Shown here: in pieces, positions 1-9,800 of the stretch | Layout of the letters: each line of letters opens with the position of its first letter | Numbering within the stretch: position 1 is the stretch's first letter | From: Marinobacter sp. X15-166B | Lineage (GTDB): Bacteria; Pseudomonadota; Gammaproteobacteria; Pseudomonadales; Oleiphilaceae | Reading direction: 5' to 3' | Length of the DNA: 64,000 bases | Assembly (NCBI RefSeq): GCF_001752365.1 | Contig: NZ_MEIY01000001.1 | Location: 2,100,473-2,164,472, forward strand | The notes under the pieces: generated by a model | What the model saw: only the letters and a program-made list of their open reading frames with translations | What the model was told of the DNA's origin: nothing | The model's database searches: none | Made by a program: the position numbers and the translations under genes

Positions 1-463
1 GCCACACATACAAACCGCACACCGTCAACAGGATGCAGGCCGCCACACTGACCAGCAAAGTATCAGCAGCGGAACTGGCCCCCCACAGGTGGAGGGCCAG
101 CATCAGAATCGTCAGGGCCGAGAGCGCTGCGCCCTGGCGCAAGGGCAGCACCAGCATGTTGAGCACCAGCAGCGGCAATAACCAATGGCTGATCATGGTG
201 GATTGCAGGGCAAACAGGGCGGTGATGGCAAGTGCATTGAGTCCGGCGAGAATAAACAGGTGGCCGCGCGCATTCAATTGCTGGCGCCGGGAGAGCAGCG
301 TGTACCCCACACCGGCCAGCGTCAGTGCCGCCAGCGCAGAGGCCAGAAAAAAGTGGCGATACAGACCATACAGCAGGTTTTGCACCGCCAGGGTGGCGAT
401 GAACAGGGTCGCCAGCCCGTAGCCGCTCAGGTGGGTCAGGGTACGCAAGCGGGTTTCAGTCAT
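1..463 (-). CDS. Membrane protein, N-terminal part, runs off the window
   Basis: The reading frame starts with ATG at 463 on the minus strand and stays open to base 1, giving about 154 residues without a stop. It begins MTETRLRTLTHLSG and then shows about five to six hydrophobic segments separated by short basic loops (for example RRQQLNARG). This fits the membrane sensor half of a signalling protein such as a diguanylate cyclase or kinase, but the output domain lies outside the window. Its ATG overlaps the TGA of the upstream gene (ATGA), so the two are probably translationally coupled. The function is inferred only from the neighbour and the topology. Confidence 0.6.
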   Translation of the reverse strand, partial: MTETRLRTLTHLSGYGLATLFIATLAVQNLLYGLYRHFFLASALAALTLAGVGYTLLSRRQQLNARGHLFILAGLNALAITALFALQSTMISHWLLPLLVLNMLVLPLRQGAALSALTILMLALHLWGASSAADTLLVSVAACILLTVCGLYVW

Positions 464-1473
464 GGTGTGGTTCCCCCGGAGTGTGGGGCGGGCGCTGCGC
501 CAAGAGCCCAGGAGCTGTAGGATTGCACCCGGTCGCCCCCCTGTTGCTGGGCCTGCCGCAAGGCATTGGCGGCGGCTCGATGCAGGCTGTCGGCATCGTC
601 CCCTACATTGAGGCCGGCCACGCCAGCGCTGACGGTCAGCGCGAGATGGTGGGATTGCAGCAGCGATTTCAATCCCTGTCGCAGTGAGTCCGCCGTGTGG
701 CGGGCCTCCGCGGTGGCGACACCGGGCAGGATGATCAGGAACTGCAGGTCGGCGAGCCGGTAGTAGGTGTCGAAATCCCGCAACCGGGAATGGAGAAAAC
801 GACCGATGCGCGGCAGTATCGAACGGATATCCGCATCCGCAGCGGTGTCGCTCAGGTGGGCATCAAGGCCAAGCATCACCACGGCCATGTCGATGCCTTC
901 CCGTTCGCTGCGTTGAATCTCTTTGTGCAGGTCGGCCGACAGGTATTCCCGGCTGGCCGCCCGGGTCAGCTCGTCGGTGCGTCGCAAGGGGGCCAGTTGC
1001 CGGGCTTTGTACTCCCGAAGAAAAATCAGGACACCGGACAAGGCGACGGTGAGTAACAGCGAACTGATGAGCTGGTGGCGTGTCGGATCGCCCGTGAGTG
1101 CTTGATTGGCGGCAATGGCCGCAGCCATGATCAGCACAGTAGTCAGCGTGGCCCACCCCCGGGGCAGTAACCCGAAAGCAATCAGTGGCAAGGCATACAG
1201 CCAGTGGCTGAGGCTGAGTGGCCCCAGCCACAGCCCCAGCACGGCAGCCAGAATCACCGCGAGCAGCAACAGCCGGTTCAGGAAAGTGCGCAGGACGCTC
1301 TGCCCGGCTGGTGCAAGGGTGTTGCTGCTCCAGATCAGCAGCGCCCCGGCGACGGCGAGGGTGGCCGGCAGCCAGGCCGCCAACAGGGTCATGTACAGGG
1401 CCAGCGCTGTCAGTGCCACACTGCTGAACCGGGCCAGCCGGCTTGGCAGGAATTGTTCGGCCTTTTGCGGCAT
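460..1473 (-). CDS. Membrane-anchored protein with degenerate GGDEF domain
   Basis: A 337-residue protein. I chose the ATG at 1473 because AAGGA lies at a proper distance before it; the frame stays open further upstream without a ribosome site. Residues about 10-155 hold five to six membrane segments. Residues about 165-325 resemble a diguanylate cyclase domain: it opens with RTDELTRAASREYL, like the usual RTDELTGLxNRR, and later has FDTYYRLADLQFLIILPG where an active enzyme has RxGGDEFxxxLP. The GGDEF signature is therefore replaced by LADLQF, so c-di-GMP synthesis is unlikely and a regulatory or structural role is more probable. It is followed by a second membrane protein in ATGA overlap and is divergent from proA. 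Confidence 0.75.
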   Translation of the reverse strand: MPQKAEQFLPSRLARFSSVALTALALYMTLLAAWLPATLAVAGALLIWSSNTLAPAGQSVLRTFLNRLLLLAVILAAVLGLWLGPLSLSHWLYALPLIAFGLLPRGWATLTTVLIMAAAIAANQALTGDPTRHQLISSLLLTVALSGVLIFLREYKARQLAPLRRTDELTRAASREYLSADLHKEIQRSEREGIDMAVVMLGLDAHLSDTAADADIRSILPRIGRFLHSRLRDFDTYYRLADLQFLIILPGVATAEARHTADSLRQGLKSLLQSHHLALTVSAGVAGLNVGDDADSLHRAAANALRQAQQQGGDRVQSYSSWALGAAPAPHSGGTTP

Positions 1474-1630
1474 AGTTTCCGTCCTTTGCAAGGCGTCCAT
1501 CAAAATCAGCATACCGCAGCATACCCCAACCCATCTGCAGCGGTATAATAAACGCTTGGGGTGCGTACTTGAATCCGGGAAGGTAAAGTAAGCCGAATTT
1601 GGCGTCGAATACACGAATAAGGGTGTAACA

Positions 1631-2887
1631 ATGGATATTGCAGGTTATATGGTCGAAGTCGGTGCCCAGGCGCGGCAAGCGGCCACTGCGGTGGCACGAT
1701 CCACCACCGCAGTGCGCAATCAGGCGTTGCTGTGCATGGCGGACCGGCTGGATGGAGCACGGGCCGCTCTGGCGGAGGCGAACAGCAAAGACCTGGCGCA
1801 GGCCCGCTTGGACGGCATCGATGCGGCCATGCTGGACCGGCTGACACTGACACCGGCGGTGGTGGATACCATGATTGAAGGCCTGCGCCAGGTGGCGGGG
1901 CTGCCGGATCCTATTGGCGAAATCACCGACATGACCTACCGGCCATCCGGCATTCAGGTAGGTCGGATGCGGGTGCCCCTGGGGGTTGTGGGGATCATCT
2001 ACGAATCCCGTCCCAATGTGACGGTTGAAGCAGCCAGCCTGTGCCTGAAGTCGGGTAACGCCACAATACTGCGCGGTGGCTCGGAATCGATCCATTCCAA
2101 CCAGGCCATTGCACGGTGCATTGCCGCCGGACTGGCCGATGCCGGCTTGCCTGAGCATGCCGTACAAGTCATTAAAACCACTGACCGTGCTGCGGTGGGT
2201 GAGTTGATCACCATGCCCCAATCGGTCGATGTCATTGTGCCCCGGGGTGGCAAGAGCCTGATCGAGCGCATCAGTCGCGACGCCACGGTGCCGGTGATCA
2301 AGCATCTGGACGGTATCTGCCACGTCTATGTAGACAGTCACGCCGATCCGGACAAAGCACTGCGTGTTGTAGTCAACGCCAAAACTCATCGTTACGGAAC
2401 CTGCAACACCATGGAGACCCTGCTGGTGGATGAGGAAATTGCCGGCGATATCCTGCCGTTGCTGGCCGATGCGCTGCTAGCCAAAGGGGTGGAGCTCAGG
2501 GGGTGTGCGCAAAGTCGCGGTCTGCTGCCCGAGCTGGTGCCGGCAACCGAGGCAGACTGGCAGACCGAGTACCTGGCACCCATCCTGTCGGTGCGGGTGG
2601 TGGCCGGCCTGGACGGGGCGATCGAGCATATTACCCGTTACAGTTCCCAGCATACGGACAGCATCATCACCGAAAACTACACCCGGGCCCGGCGCTTTCT
2701 GACGGAGGTGGATTCGAGCTCGGTGATGGTCAACGCCTCGACCCGGTTTGCGGATGGGTTCGAATACGGCCTGGGGGCGGAAATCGGCATCTCCACCGAT
2801 AAAATACATGCCCGGGGGCCCGTCGGTCTGGAAGGGCTGACGTCGCAAAAGTATGTGGTGTTCGGTGACGGCCACATCCGTGGCTGA
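1631..2887 (+). CDS. proA: Glutamate-5-semialdehyde dehydrogenase (gamma-glutamyl phosphate reductase)
   Basis: A 418-residue cytoplasmic enzyme that reduces gamma-glutamyl phosphate with NADPH to glutamate semialdehyde, the second step of proline synthesis. The length matches the family. It shows the aldehyde-dehydrogenase-like fold, with [16 protein letters not shown] near residue 117, the glycine-rich [13 protein letters not shown], and the catalytic cysteine C258 in [16 protein letters not shown]. The ATG at 1631 follows AAGGGTG. A perfect TATAAT lies at 1544-1549 but I see no good -35 box. proB is not in the window. nadD follows after 6 bases, so the two are likely cotranscribed. Confidence 0.97.
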   Translation: MDIAGYMVEVGAQARQAATAVARSTTAVRNQALLCMADRLDGARAALAEANSKDLAQARLDGIDAAMLDRLTLTPAVVDTMIEGLRQVAGLPDPIGEITDMTYRPSGIQVGRMRVPLGVVGIIYESRPNVTVEAASLCLKSGNATILRGGSESIHSNQAIARCIAAGLADAGLPEHAVQVIKTTDRAAVGELITMPQSVDVIVPRGGKSLIERISRDATVPVIKHLDGICHVYVDSHADPDKALRVVVNAKTHRYGTCNTMETLLVDEEIAGDILPLLADALLAKGVELRGCAQSRGLLPELVPATEADWQTEYLAPILSVRVVAGLDGAIEHITRYSSQHTDSIITENYTRARRFLTEVDSSSVMVNASTRFADGFEYGLGAEIGISTDKIHARGPVGLEGLTSQKYVVFGDGHIRG

Positions 2888-2893
2888 TCGTCC

Positions 2894-3553
2894 ATGCGGG
2901 TAGTTTACGGCGGTACCTTCGACCCGATCCATCACGGCCATCTGCGGCTGGCGATAGAGTTGCGGGAGCGCCTGGGGGTGCCGGCCGTATCGCTGGTGCC
3001 CAGTCATATCCCGCCCCACCGGGGCGCCCCCGGGGCCACCAGTGCGGACCGGCTGGCGTTATTGCACCGGGCGGTGGCGGATGAGCCCGGGCTGGTGGTG
3101 GACGACCGTGAGCTCTCCCGGGGTGGTGCCTCCTACACCGCAGATACGCTGCGCCAGTTACGACGGGAACTGGGGGCACAGGAACCCCTGGTAATGGTGT
3201 TGGGCAGTGACGCCTTTGCCGGGTTTGAGAGCTGGCGCGACTGGCAGGCCATTGCCGGATTGGCCCACGTGGTGGTGATACCCAGACCCGGTGGTGAGCT
3301 GGAGCCGCAGAGCGTGCCGGCAAGGCTGCTGGAAACCAGTCCGGCCAGGACGCTGGATGCTCTCTGGGCGGCGCCCGCGGGCGGTTTTATCTGGCTGGAG
3401 CTGCCGTTGCTGGATATCTCCGCCACCGCCATCCGCGAGCACTTGCAGCAGGGACGTTCGCCGAGGTACCTGCTGCCGGATGCGGTATTGGCAGAGATCC
3501 GTGAACGGGGGCTTTACGGTGTTCATCCGGCATGCCCCCGCAACACAAATTAG
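2894..3553 (+). CDS. nadD: Nicotinate-nucleotide adenylyltransferase
   Basis: A 219-residue enzyme that transfers AMP from ATP to nicotinate mononucleotide to make deamido-NAD in NAD synthesis. The nucleotidyltransferase signature GGTFDPIHHGHLRLA stands at residues about 6-20, with the second signature ISATAIRE near residue 178. The middle segment VMVLGSDAFAGFESWRDWQ is typical of bacterial NadD. It starts 6 bases after proA and precedes rsfS and rlmH, the order common in gammaproteobacteria. Confidence 0.96.
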   Translation: MRVVYGGTFDPIHHGHLRLAIELRERLGVPAVSLVPSHIPPHRGAPGATSADRLALLHRAVADEPGLVVDDRELSRGGASYTADTLRQLRRELGAQEPLVMVLGSDAFAGFESWRDWQAIAGLAHVVVIPRPGGELEPQSVPARLLETSPARTLDALWAAPAGGFIWLELPLLDISATAIREHLQQGRSPRYLLPDAVLAEIRERGLYGVHPACPRNTN

Positions 3554-3623
3554 TGTTACAATCGCGCACAATATGACATAGCGGACTGGCAAAATGCCTT
3601 GCCAAACGCGCAACAGGGTGATT

Positions 3624-3977
3624 ATGCAGGCAGAACAACTGAAAGATCTGGTGGTGAATTCACTGGAAGATGTCAAAGCAAAAGACATCAGTATTATCGA
3701 TGTGCGCGAGCGCACAAGTGTCGCGGACTTTATGGTTCTGGCATCGGGTACCTCTAACCGGCACGTCCGCTCATTGGCGGATACGGTGATCGCGGAAGCA
3801 AAAGAGCGGGGCGTGCCCATGGGTAACGTGGAAGGGGCCGCCGTCAGCGACTGGATTCTGGTCGACCTGGGTGACGTGATCGTACACGTGATGATGCCGG
3901 CCACCCGCGAATTCTACGACCTGGAGCGTTTCTGGCGTGACGGGCCGGACGTGGACGAAGCCGCAGGCGGCGAATAA
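3624..3977 (+). CDS. rsfS: Ribosomal silencing factor RsfS
   Basis: A 117-residue protein of the RsfS/YbeB/Iojap family. It binds L14 of the 50S subunit and prevents subunit joining when nutrients are short. The family signatures are present: [31 protein letters not shown] and the ending [22 protein letters not shown]. The ATG at 3624 is preferred over one ten codons earlier because the family usually begins close to [11 protein letters not shown] possible extended -10 element (TGTTACAAT, 3554-3562) lies in the gap after nadD. It is followed by rlmH after two bases. Confidence 0.95.
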   Translation: MQAEQLKDLVVNSLEDVKAKDISIIDVRERTSVADFMVLASGTSNRHVRSLADTVIAEAKERGVPMGNVEGAAVSDWILVDLGDVIVHVMMPATREFYDLERFWRDGPDVDEAAGGE

Positions 3978-3979
3978 AC

Positions 3980-4450
3980 GTGCGGTTGCGGCTGATCTGT
4001 GTCGGGCAGAAAATGCCCGATTGGGTCACCCGGGGGTACCAGGATTACGTGCGCCGGATGCCGCCCGAACTGCCGGTAGATCTGGTTGAAATTCCGCTGG
4101 CCCACCGGGGTAAGAACCCCGACATAAACCGGCTCCGGCAGCGTGAAGCCGAGGCGATCCTGACTGCGGCCGGCCCGCGGGACCGGGTGGTGGCGCTGGA
4201 GGTCGGCGGGCGCTCCTGGTCCACTGAGCAGCTGGCGGACCAGCTCGAACGTTGGCAGCAGGATGGCCGCGACGTCAGTTTCCTGGTGGGCGGTCCGGAT
4301 GGACTGGCCCCGGAGTGCCGGGCCCGTGCCGATCAGCAGTGGTCTCTGTCGCCGCTGACCTTACCCCACCCGCTGGTTCGCATACTGCTGGTCGAACAGC
4401 TGTATCGCGCCTGGACAGTGACCCGTAACCACCCATATCACCGTGCGTAG
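3980..4450 (+). CDS. rlmH: 23S rRNA (pseudouridine-1915-N3)-methyltransferase
   Basis: A 156-residue SPOUT methyltransferase that methylates pseudouridine 1915 of 23S rRNA using S-adenosylmethionine. The length is the family standard. The C-terminal SAM-binding trefoil knot shows [17 protein letters not shown], and the protein ends in [14 protein letters not shown], the characteristic RlmH tail. The start is GTG at 3980, two bases after the rsfS stop, so it is probably translated by coupling. Confidence 0.96.
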   Translation: MRLRLICVGQKMPDWVTRGYQDYVRRMPPELPVDLVEIPLAHRGKNPDINRLRQREAEAILTAAGPRDRVVALEVGGRSWSTEQLADQLERWQQDGRDVSFLVGGPDGLAPECRARADQQWSLSPLTLPHPLVRILLVEQLYRAWTVTRNHPYHRA

Positions 4451-4460
4451 GTAATCCTGG

Positions 4461-6362
4461 ATGCCCTGGGGCGAGATTAAAGATACCGCAGCCGAGCGTC
4501 GCATGTTTCAGCGTCGCACCCTGGTGATGCTTGGCGTTGCGGTATTGCTTCTGGGGGTGTTGATTGGGCGCATGTATCAGTTGCAGGTCACCGAGCATGA
4601 CACCTACCGGACCTTGTCCGACAAAAACCGGGTGCAGGTACAGTCTGTCCCGCCGACCCGGGGGCTGATCTACGACCGCAACGGCGTACTGCTGGCGGAA
4701 AACCGCCCGGTGTTCAGTGTCACCCTGGTGCCCGAGCGTGTGGCCGGCATGGACGCAACCCTGGAAAAACTGCAACAACTGCTGAGTATTTCCGAAGAAG
4801 ACCTCGACCGTTTCCGGCGACGCTTGCGAGAACCCCGGCGTCCTTATCAGGAATTGCCCTTGCGCTACGACCTCACCGAGGGCGAGATTGCCCGGTTGGC
4901 GGTGCATCGTCACGAATTGCCCGGTGTTGAAGTGGCGGCCGAACTGGTGCGTTATTACCCCCACGGTGAACTCACCGCCCACGCCCTGGGGTACGTGGGT
5001 CGCATTAACCGCCAGGAACTGCAGCGCATCGACCCGGTGAATTACGCCGGCAGCAACTACATAGGTAAAACCGGCATAGAGGCCTTCTACGAGGAGGTCC
5101 TGCACGGCAAGGTTGGTTACCAACACGTTGAAACCAACGCCCGCGGGCGCACCCTGCGGGTGTTGGAGCGGCAAAACCCGGTGCCGGGGGAAGATCTCCA
5201 GCTGCATTTGGATATTCGTTTGCAGCAACTGGCCCATGAGCTGCTGGATGGTCGCCGCGGAGCCATTGTGGCCATTGATCCGAACACCGGCGGCTTGCTG
5301 GCGCTGGCCAGTGTACCGGGATTCGACGCCAACTTGTTCGTCACCGGCATCGGTGTGCAGGCTTACCGCGAATTGCGCGATTCCCACGACAAGCCCCTGT
5401 TCAATCGGGCGCTGGGCGGGCAGTACCCGCCGGCCTCTACCGTCAAGCCGATGATGGCGATAGCGGCGCTCGACAGCGGTGTGATCGGTCGCCACGAGAC
5501 CATCTGGGACCCGGGTTATTTTCAGCTGACCAAAGGGGGGCACCGGTACCGCGACTGGAAACGCGGTGGCCATGGTTGGGTGGATCTGATCAAAGCGGTC
5601 GCAGAATCCTGTGACACTTATTTTTACGACGTGGCGGTGCGCATGGGCGTGGATGTCATACACGAGTATCTGGATCAGTTTGGTTTTGGCCGCAACGACG
5701 CGCTGGATGTGCGCGGTGCCCGCTCGGGCCTGCTGCCGTCCCCGGACTGGAAGCGGGGCGCCCACAGTCAGCCCTGGTATCCGGGGGACACGGTGAACAT
5801 GGGCATCGGTCAGGGCTTTATGCTGGCCACCCCGCTGCAACTGGCCACCGCCACCGCAGTCATTGCCAACGACGGGGTGTGGCGGCAACCCCGGCTGCTG
5901 AAGGATGTGGTGGGGGACACCCCGCTGGACGAGGTATTGCCCAAAGCCACCCGGGACAATGTGATCCTGAAAAACCCGGACGACTGGAATTTTGTCACCA
6001 AATCGATGATCGAGGTCATGCATGGCCGGCGCGGCTCGGCCCGGCGGGCCTCTGTAGGGGCTTCGTACACCATGGCCGGCAAGTCGGGCACCGCCCAGGT
6101 GTTCAGCCTGGGTCAGGATGAAGAGTATAACGCCGAAGAGATAGAAGAGCGCCTGCGGGATCATGCGCTGTTTGTAGGGTTTGCGCCGGTCGTGGACCCT
6201 CAGATTGTGGTGTCGGTCATCATCGAAAATGGCGGCGGCGGCAGTTCCGCCGCGGCGCCCGTGGTCCGTGCCCTGTTTGACGCCTGGCTGGAAGGCTTTG
6301 CCGATGAGGAAACCGGGGCGGAACTCGCGGCGGCGGGCAGCGCCGGGGAGTCCTCCGGATGA
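4461..6362 (+). CDS. mrdA: Penicillin-binding protein 2 (elongation transpeptidase)
   Basis: A 633-residue class B penicillin-binding protein that crosslinks peptidoglycan in the rod-elongation machinery. A single membrane anchor lies at residues about 18-37 after the typical start IKDTAAERRMFQRR. The pedestal domain follows, then the transpeptidase domain with the three active-site motifs: STVK (catalytic S326), SCD near residue 384, and KSGT near residue 538. It overlaps rodA by ATGA, so this is the usual mrdA-rodA pair. It can be called with confidence as PBP2 rather than PBP3 from the partner gene and the N-terminus. Confidence 0.97.
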   Translation: MPWGEIKDTAAERRMFQRRTLVMLGVAVLLLGVLIGRMYQLQVTEHDTYRTLSDKNRVQVQSVPPTRGLIYDRNGVLLAENRPVFSVTLVPERVAGMDATLEKLQQLLSISEEDLDRFRRRLREPRRPYQELPLRYDLTEGEIARLAVHRHELPGVEVAAELVRYYPHGELTAHALGYVGRINRQELQRIDPVNYAGSNYIGKTGIEAFYEEVLHGKVGYQHVETNARGRTLRVLERQNPVPGEDLQLHLDIRLQQLAHELLDGRRGAIVAIDPNTGGLLALASVPGFDANLFVTGIGVQAYRELRDSHDKPLFNRALGGQYPPASTVKPMMAIAALDSGVIGRHETIWDPGYFQLTKGGHRYRDWKRGGHGWVDLIKAVAESCDTYFYDVAVRMGVDVIHEYLDQFGFGRNDALDVRGARSGLLPSPDWKRGAHSQPWYPGDTVNMGIGQGFMLATPLQLATATAVIANDGVWRQPRLLKDVVGDTPLDEVLPKATRDNVILKNPDDWNFVTKSMIEVMHGRRGSARRASVGASYTMAGKSGTAQVFSLGQDEEYNAEEIEERLRDHALFVGFAPVVDPQIVVSVIIENGGGGSSAAAPVVRALFDAWLEGFADEETGAELAAAGSAGESSG

Positions 6363-7474
6363 GTGGCCAATCCTTCAGCCGTCCTGCCGGTCTCTGGTCG
6401 CGGCTCCATATTGATCCCCTGTTGCTGGTTCTGCTTCTGCTGCTGGTCGGCGCGGGACTGTTTGTGCTTTACAGTGGCGCCGACCGGGACCTGCAGGTGG
6501 TCAAAGCACAGGCAGTGCGCATGGGTGTCGCCTTATTGGTGATGGCGGTGTTTGCTCAGCTGGACCCTGCGGTCTATCGGCGCTGGTCGCCCTGGCTGTA
6601 TATCGCCGGGCTGGTGGGGCTGATAGCCGTACTGGTGGTGGGAGTGGGGGCCAAAGGCGCCCAGCGGTGGCTTGCGCTACCCGGTTTGCCCCGGTTCCAG
6701 CCGTCCGAAATCATGAAGCTGCTGGTACCGATGATGGCCGCCTGGTTTCTGTCCCGCCGTTTCTTGCCGCCCCGGTTTTCCCATGTGGTGGTGTCTCTGG
6801 CAATCGTGCTGGTGCCCATGGTGCTGATTGTCCAGCAGCCAGATCTGGGCACCGCCCTGCTGGTGGGCACGGCGGGGCTGTTTGTGGTGTACTTTGCCGG
6901 GCTCAGCTGGAAGCTGATGGCCGCGTTTGTGGCTCTGGTGTCGGTATCCGCTCCAGCCATGTGGTTTTTTGTAATGCGGGATTATCAGAAACAGCGGGTG
7001 ATGACCCTGCTGGATCCGCAAAGCGATCCCCTCGGGGCCGGCTGGAATATCATCCAGTCAAAAACCGCCATCGGTTCCGGCGGCTGGAGCGGCAAAGGCT
7101 GGTTGCAGGGTACCCAGTCCCATCTGGAGTTCCTGCCGGAGAGCCACACCGACTTTATCGTTGCGGTACTGGCTGAAGAGTTTGGTTTCGTGGGTATGTT
7201 GATGCTGCTCGGCCTGTACGCGCTGATTCTGTTGCGCTGCCTGTATATTGCGGTGTACGCCCAGGACTCGTTCGGGCGTTTGCTGGCCGGTGCGCTGACC
7301 ATGACGTTTTTCATCTACATCGTCGTGAACATCGGGATGGTCAGCGGGCTGCTGCCCATCGTGGGGGTGCCGTTACCGCTGATCAGTTACGGTGGCACCT
7401 CCAGTGTGACCCTGATGGCATCCTTCGGTATATTGATGTCCATTCACGCTCACCGACGGATGATCGTGGCCTGA
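6359..7474 (+). CDS. rodA: Rod-shape peptidoglycan glycosyltransferase RodA
   Basis: A 371-residue SEDS-family polytopic membrane protein that polymerises lipid II glycan strands together with PBP2. It has about ten hydrophobic segments. The SEDS signatures are present: GAKGAQRWLALPGLPRFQPSEIMKL near residue 97, QQPDLGTALL near residue 160, SHTDFIVAVLAEEFGFVG near residue 262, and the C-terminal GVPLPLISYGGTSSVTLMASFGILMS. Its start overlaps the mrdA stop (ATGA), indicating coupled translation. Confidence 0.97.
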   Translation: MSGQSFSRPAGLWSRLHIDPLLLVLLLLLVGAGLFVLYSGADRDLQVVKAQAVRMGVALLVMAVFAQLDPAVYRRWSPWLYIAGLVGLIAVLVVGVGAKGAQRWLALPGLPRFQPSEIMKLLVPMMAAWFLSRRFLPPRFSHVVVSLAIVLVPMVLIVQQPDLGTALLVGTAGLFVVYFAGLSWKLMAAFVALVSVSAPAMWFFVMRDYQKQRVMTLLDPQSDPLGAGWNIIQSKTAIGSGGWSGKGWLQGTQSHLEFLPESHTDFIVAVLAEEFGFVGMLMLLGLYALILLRCLYIAVYAQDSFGRLLAGALTMTFFIYIVVNIGMVSGLLPIVGVPLPLISYGGTSSVTLMASFGILMSIHAHRRMIVA

Positions 7475-7631
7475 GCGCCGGCCCTCCGGGAGCATGGAGG
7501 TTGGGTAATGTTCGGCGGTGCACCGGCATGCTAACCTGAGCCGCCGTCAGGCAGTGCAGTGGTGCCACCGGCCAATCGAAAAATTTCCAGACGATGACGC
7601 TTTGTTGAATTTTGTACAGGTAACTGACCCC

Positions 7632-8522
7632 GTGAACACAATCACATTCCCATACCGGCCCACGCTGCTGCTGACCCTGCTGCTGGTGCTGGCCGGGTGC
7701 GCCACGGGGCCGGAGCGGCCCCCGGCAGGGCCCGATCACTCCTCCCGCTACACCATCAGTCAGGATCGCGCTCCGTCGGGCTCGGTCGATGTGTCCCGGC
7801 TGGAGGATGCGGTGCCACGGTATGAGCCCTACCGCACCGCAGGCAACAAATCACCCTATACGGTGTGGGGCAAGCAGTACACGGTGATGGCGAGTGCAGA
7901 CGGCTACCTGCAACGGGGCACCGCCAGCTGGTATGGCGAGAAATTTCATGGCCATAAAACGTCGAATGGCGAAATCTTTGACATGTATACCATGACCGCC
8001 GCCCACAAAAACCTGCCCATACCCAGTTACGCCCGGGTAACCAATCTGGAAAATGGCCGGTCCGTGGTTGTCCGGGTCAATGACCGGGGCCCCTTCCACG
8101 GGGACCGGCTCATCGATCTGTCCTACGCGGCCGCGAAAAAACTGGGCTATCACAATAAAGGTACCGCAACCGTCGAAGTTGCGGCCATTACGGTAACGCC
8201 GGATGGCCGCATGACGGTGGCGGGTGAGCCGGTTGGTCCGGTTGGACCGGCTGGTGATGCCCCCGCGGCTGGGGGCACCAATCATTCGGTGTTTGTTCAG
8301 GTGGGCTCGTTCACCGCCGCCGCCGCCGCGCACACCCTGTCCGCGCAAACCCGGACGCTGGTGTCGTCCAAGGTACGGGTGAAAACTGTTGATACCGATG
8401 CGGGGCGGTTCCACCGGGTGCAGGTGGGGCCGTTTGCGAACACCGTGGAAGCGGCGCGGGCGCAACAGCAGCTGGAAAAGGGCGGGGTGGCGGGATCCAT
8501 CCTGCTGACTGACACGCACTGA
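7632..8522 (+). CDS. rlpA: RlpA-like septal lipoprotein with SPOR domain
   Basis: A 296-residue lipoprotein. I chose the GTG at 7632 because it places a lipoprotein signal peptide at the N-terminus, with the lipobox LAGC and acylated C23; the longer open frame upstream has no signal peptide. A double-psi beta-barrel follows (GTASWYGEKFHGHKTSNGE through RVNDRGPFHGDRLIDLSYAAAKKLG, residues about 95-180), then a linker rich in Gly, Pro and Val, and a C-terminal SPOR domain (residues about 222-296) that binds denuded glycan at the septum. In Pseudomonas aeruginosa RlpA is a lytic transglycosylase acting on glycan without stem peptides. It lies between rodA and dacA, the common order. Confidence 0.93.
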   Translation: MNTITFPYRPTLLLTLLLVLAGCATGPERPPAGPDHSSRYTISQDRAPSGSVDVSRLEDAVPRYEPYRTAGNKSPYTVWGKQYTVMASADGYLQRGTASWYGEKFHGHKTSNGEIFDMYTMTAAHKNLPIPSYARVTNLENGRSVVVRVNDRGPFHGDRLIDLSYAAAKKLGYHNKGTATVEVAAITVTPDGRMTVAGEPVGPVGPAGDAPAAGGTNHSVFVQVGSFTAAAAAHTLSAQTRTLVSSKVRVKTVDTDAGRFHRVQVGPFANTVEAARAQQQLEKGGVAGSILLTDTH

Positions 8523-8602
8523 AATCCCGAAGGGTCGTTTCCTGCGGAGGCAGACCGCCCCCGGGTTTCGCACTGTAAACTCAAACTGAAAAAAGTGGAT
8601 CC

Positions 8603-9769
8603 ATGGCTATCACTTCTGTAATCCGTTCCCTGTTTGTTGTCCTCCTTGTGGCCGTGGTGCCTGCGGTGAGCAGCGCTGCGTCCGCACCGTTGATTCCGGC
8701 GCCGCCCCAGATCGGCGCCAGCTCGTACATTCTCATCGACCCGCTGAGCGGCAGCGTGCTGATGGAAAACAACAGCCATGAGCGCCTGCCGCCGGCCAGT
8801 CTGACCAAGATGATGACCGCCTATATCGTCGAGCGGGAGCTGCACGAAGGCCGCATTGCCATGACCGATATGGTGCCGATCAGTGTGAAGGCCTGGCAGA
8901 CCAAAGGCTCCCGTACCTTCGTGCGCGAGGGCACCCAGGTGTCGGTGGCCGACCTGCTCCGGGGGGTGATTATCCAGTCGGGCAATGACGCCTCGGTGGC
9001 CCTGGCCGAATTCATTGCCGGCAGCGAGGAAGCCTTCACCGACATCATGAACCAGCAAGCGCAGTTGCTGGGAATGAAGAATACCCATTTTTTGAATGCC
9101 ACCGGATTGCCAGCACCGGAGCACTACTCAACTGCTTACGATCTGGCCCTTCTGGCGCAGGCAATCATCAACGACTACCCTGAAAATTACCCCATATACG
9201 CCGAGAAGCACTTTACCTACAACAATATCCGGCAGCCCAACCGCAACACCCTGTTGTGGCGTGATCCGAGTGTGGACGGCCTCAAAACCGGACACACCGA
9301 GGAGGCCGGTTACTGCCTGGCGGCGTCGGCCAAGCGGGACAACACCCGCTTCATTGGCGTGGTGATGGGTACCTCCAGCCCGTCGGCGCGGGCGCAGGAG
9401 ATCCAGAAAATGCTGAACTACGGGTTCCGCTACTATGAATCCGAGCGGCTGTTTTCTGCGGGCCAGCAGTTGCTCGACAGCAGAGTCTGGGGCGGTGAGG
9501 CGGATCAGCTTGCTCTGGGCGTAAACGAGGCCGTGCACGTCACCATTCCACGGGGTTCAAAAGGCGCGCTGGAGACCATCGTGGACGTTGACACCGTCAT
9601 CAAAGCACCGGTGGCAGCGGGTGACGAACTGGGTCGCGTACGCGTGGTGCTGAATGGTGAAACGGTGCTCAGTCAGCCCGTTCTTGCACTGGAAAGCATC
9701 CCCGAGGGCGGCTTCTTCAAGCGTCTCTGGGATTCGGTCAAGTTGTTCTTTGTCAATCTGCTTTCTTGA
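8603..9769 (+). CDS. dacA: D-alanyl-D-alanine carboxypeptidase (PBP5/6 type)
   Basis: A 388-residue periplasmic carboxypeptidase that trims the terminal D-Ala from peptidoglycan stem peptides. The signal peptide covers residues 1-26 (cleavage near SSAAS). The active-site motifs are SLTK (catalytic S66), SGN (126-128) and KTG (228-230). The beta-rich PBP5 C-terminal domain follows, and the last ~18 residues (FFKRLWDSVKLFFVNLLS) form the amphipathic helix that ties PBP5/6 proteins to the inner membrane. It lies between rlpA and ybeD. Confidence 0.96.
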   Translation: MAITSVIRSLFVVLLVAVVPAVSSAASAPLIPAPPQIGASSYILIDPLSGSVLMENNSHERLPPASLTKMMTAYIVERELHEGRIAMTDMVPISVKAWQTKGSRTFVREGTQVSVADLLRGVIIQSGNDASVALAEFIAGSEEAFTDIMNQQAQLLGMKNTHFLNATGLPAPEHYSTAYDLALLAQAIINDYPENYPIYAEKHFTYNNIRQPNRNTLLWRDPSVDGLKTGHTEEAGYCLAASAKRDNTRFIGVVMGTSSPSARAQEIQKMLNYGFRYYESERLFSAGQQLLDSRVWGGEADQLALGVNEAVHVTIPRGSKGALETIVDVDTVIKAPVAAGDELGRVRVVLNGETVLSQPVLALESIPEGGFFKRLWDSVKLFFVNLLS

Positions 9770-9800
9770 TTTCCGGCCGTATTGAAAAAGGTGGTTGATT

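Noticed and set aside
863-2389. 508-codon open frame on the minus strand
   Set aside because: It spans the divergent gap between the GGDEF gene and proA in frames different from both; protein composition is not natural.
4275-6164. 629-codon open frame on the minus strand
   Set aside because: It lies wholly opposite mrdA and the end of rlmH, has no family features, and its composition is that of the mirror of a GC-rich gene.
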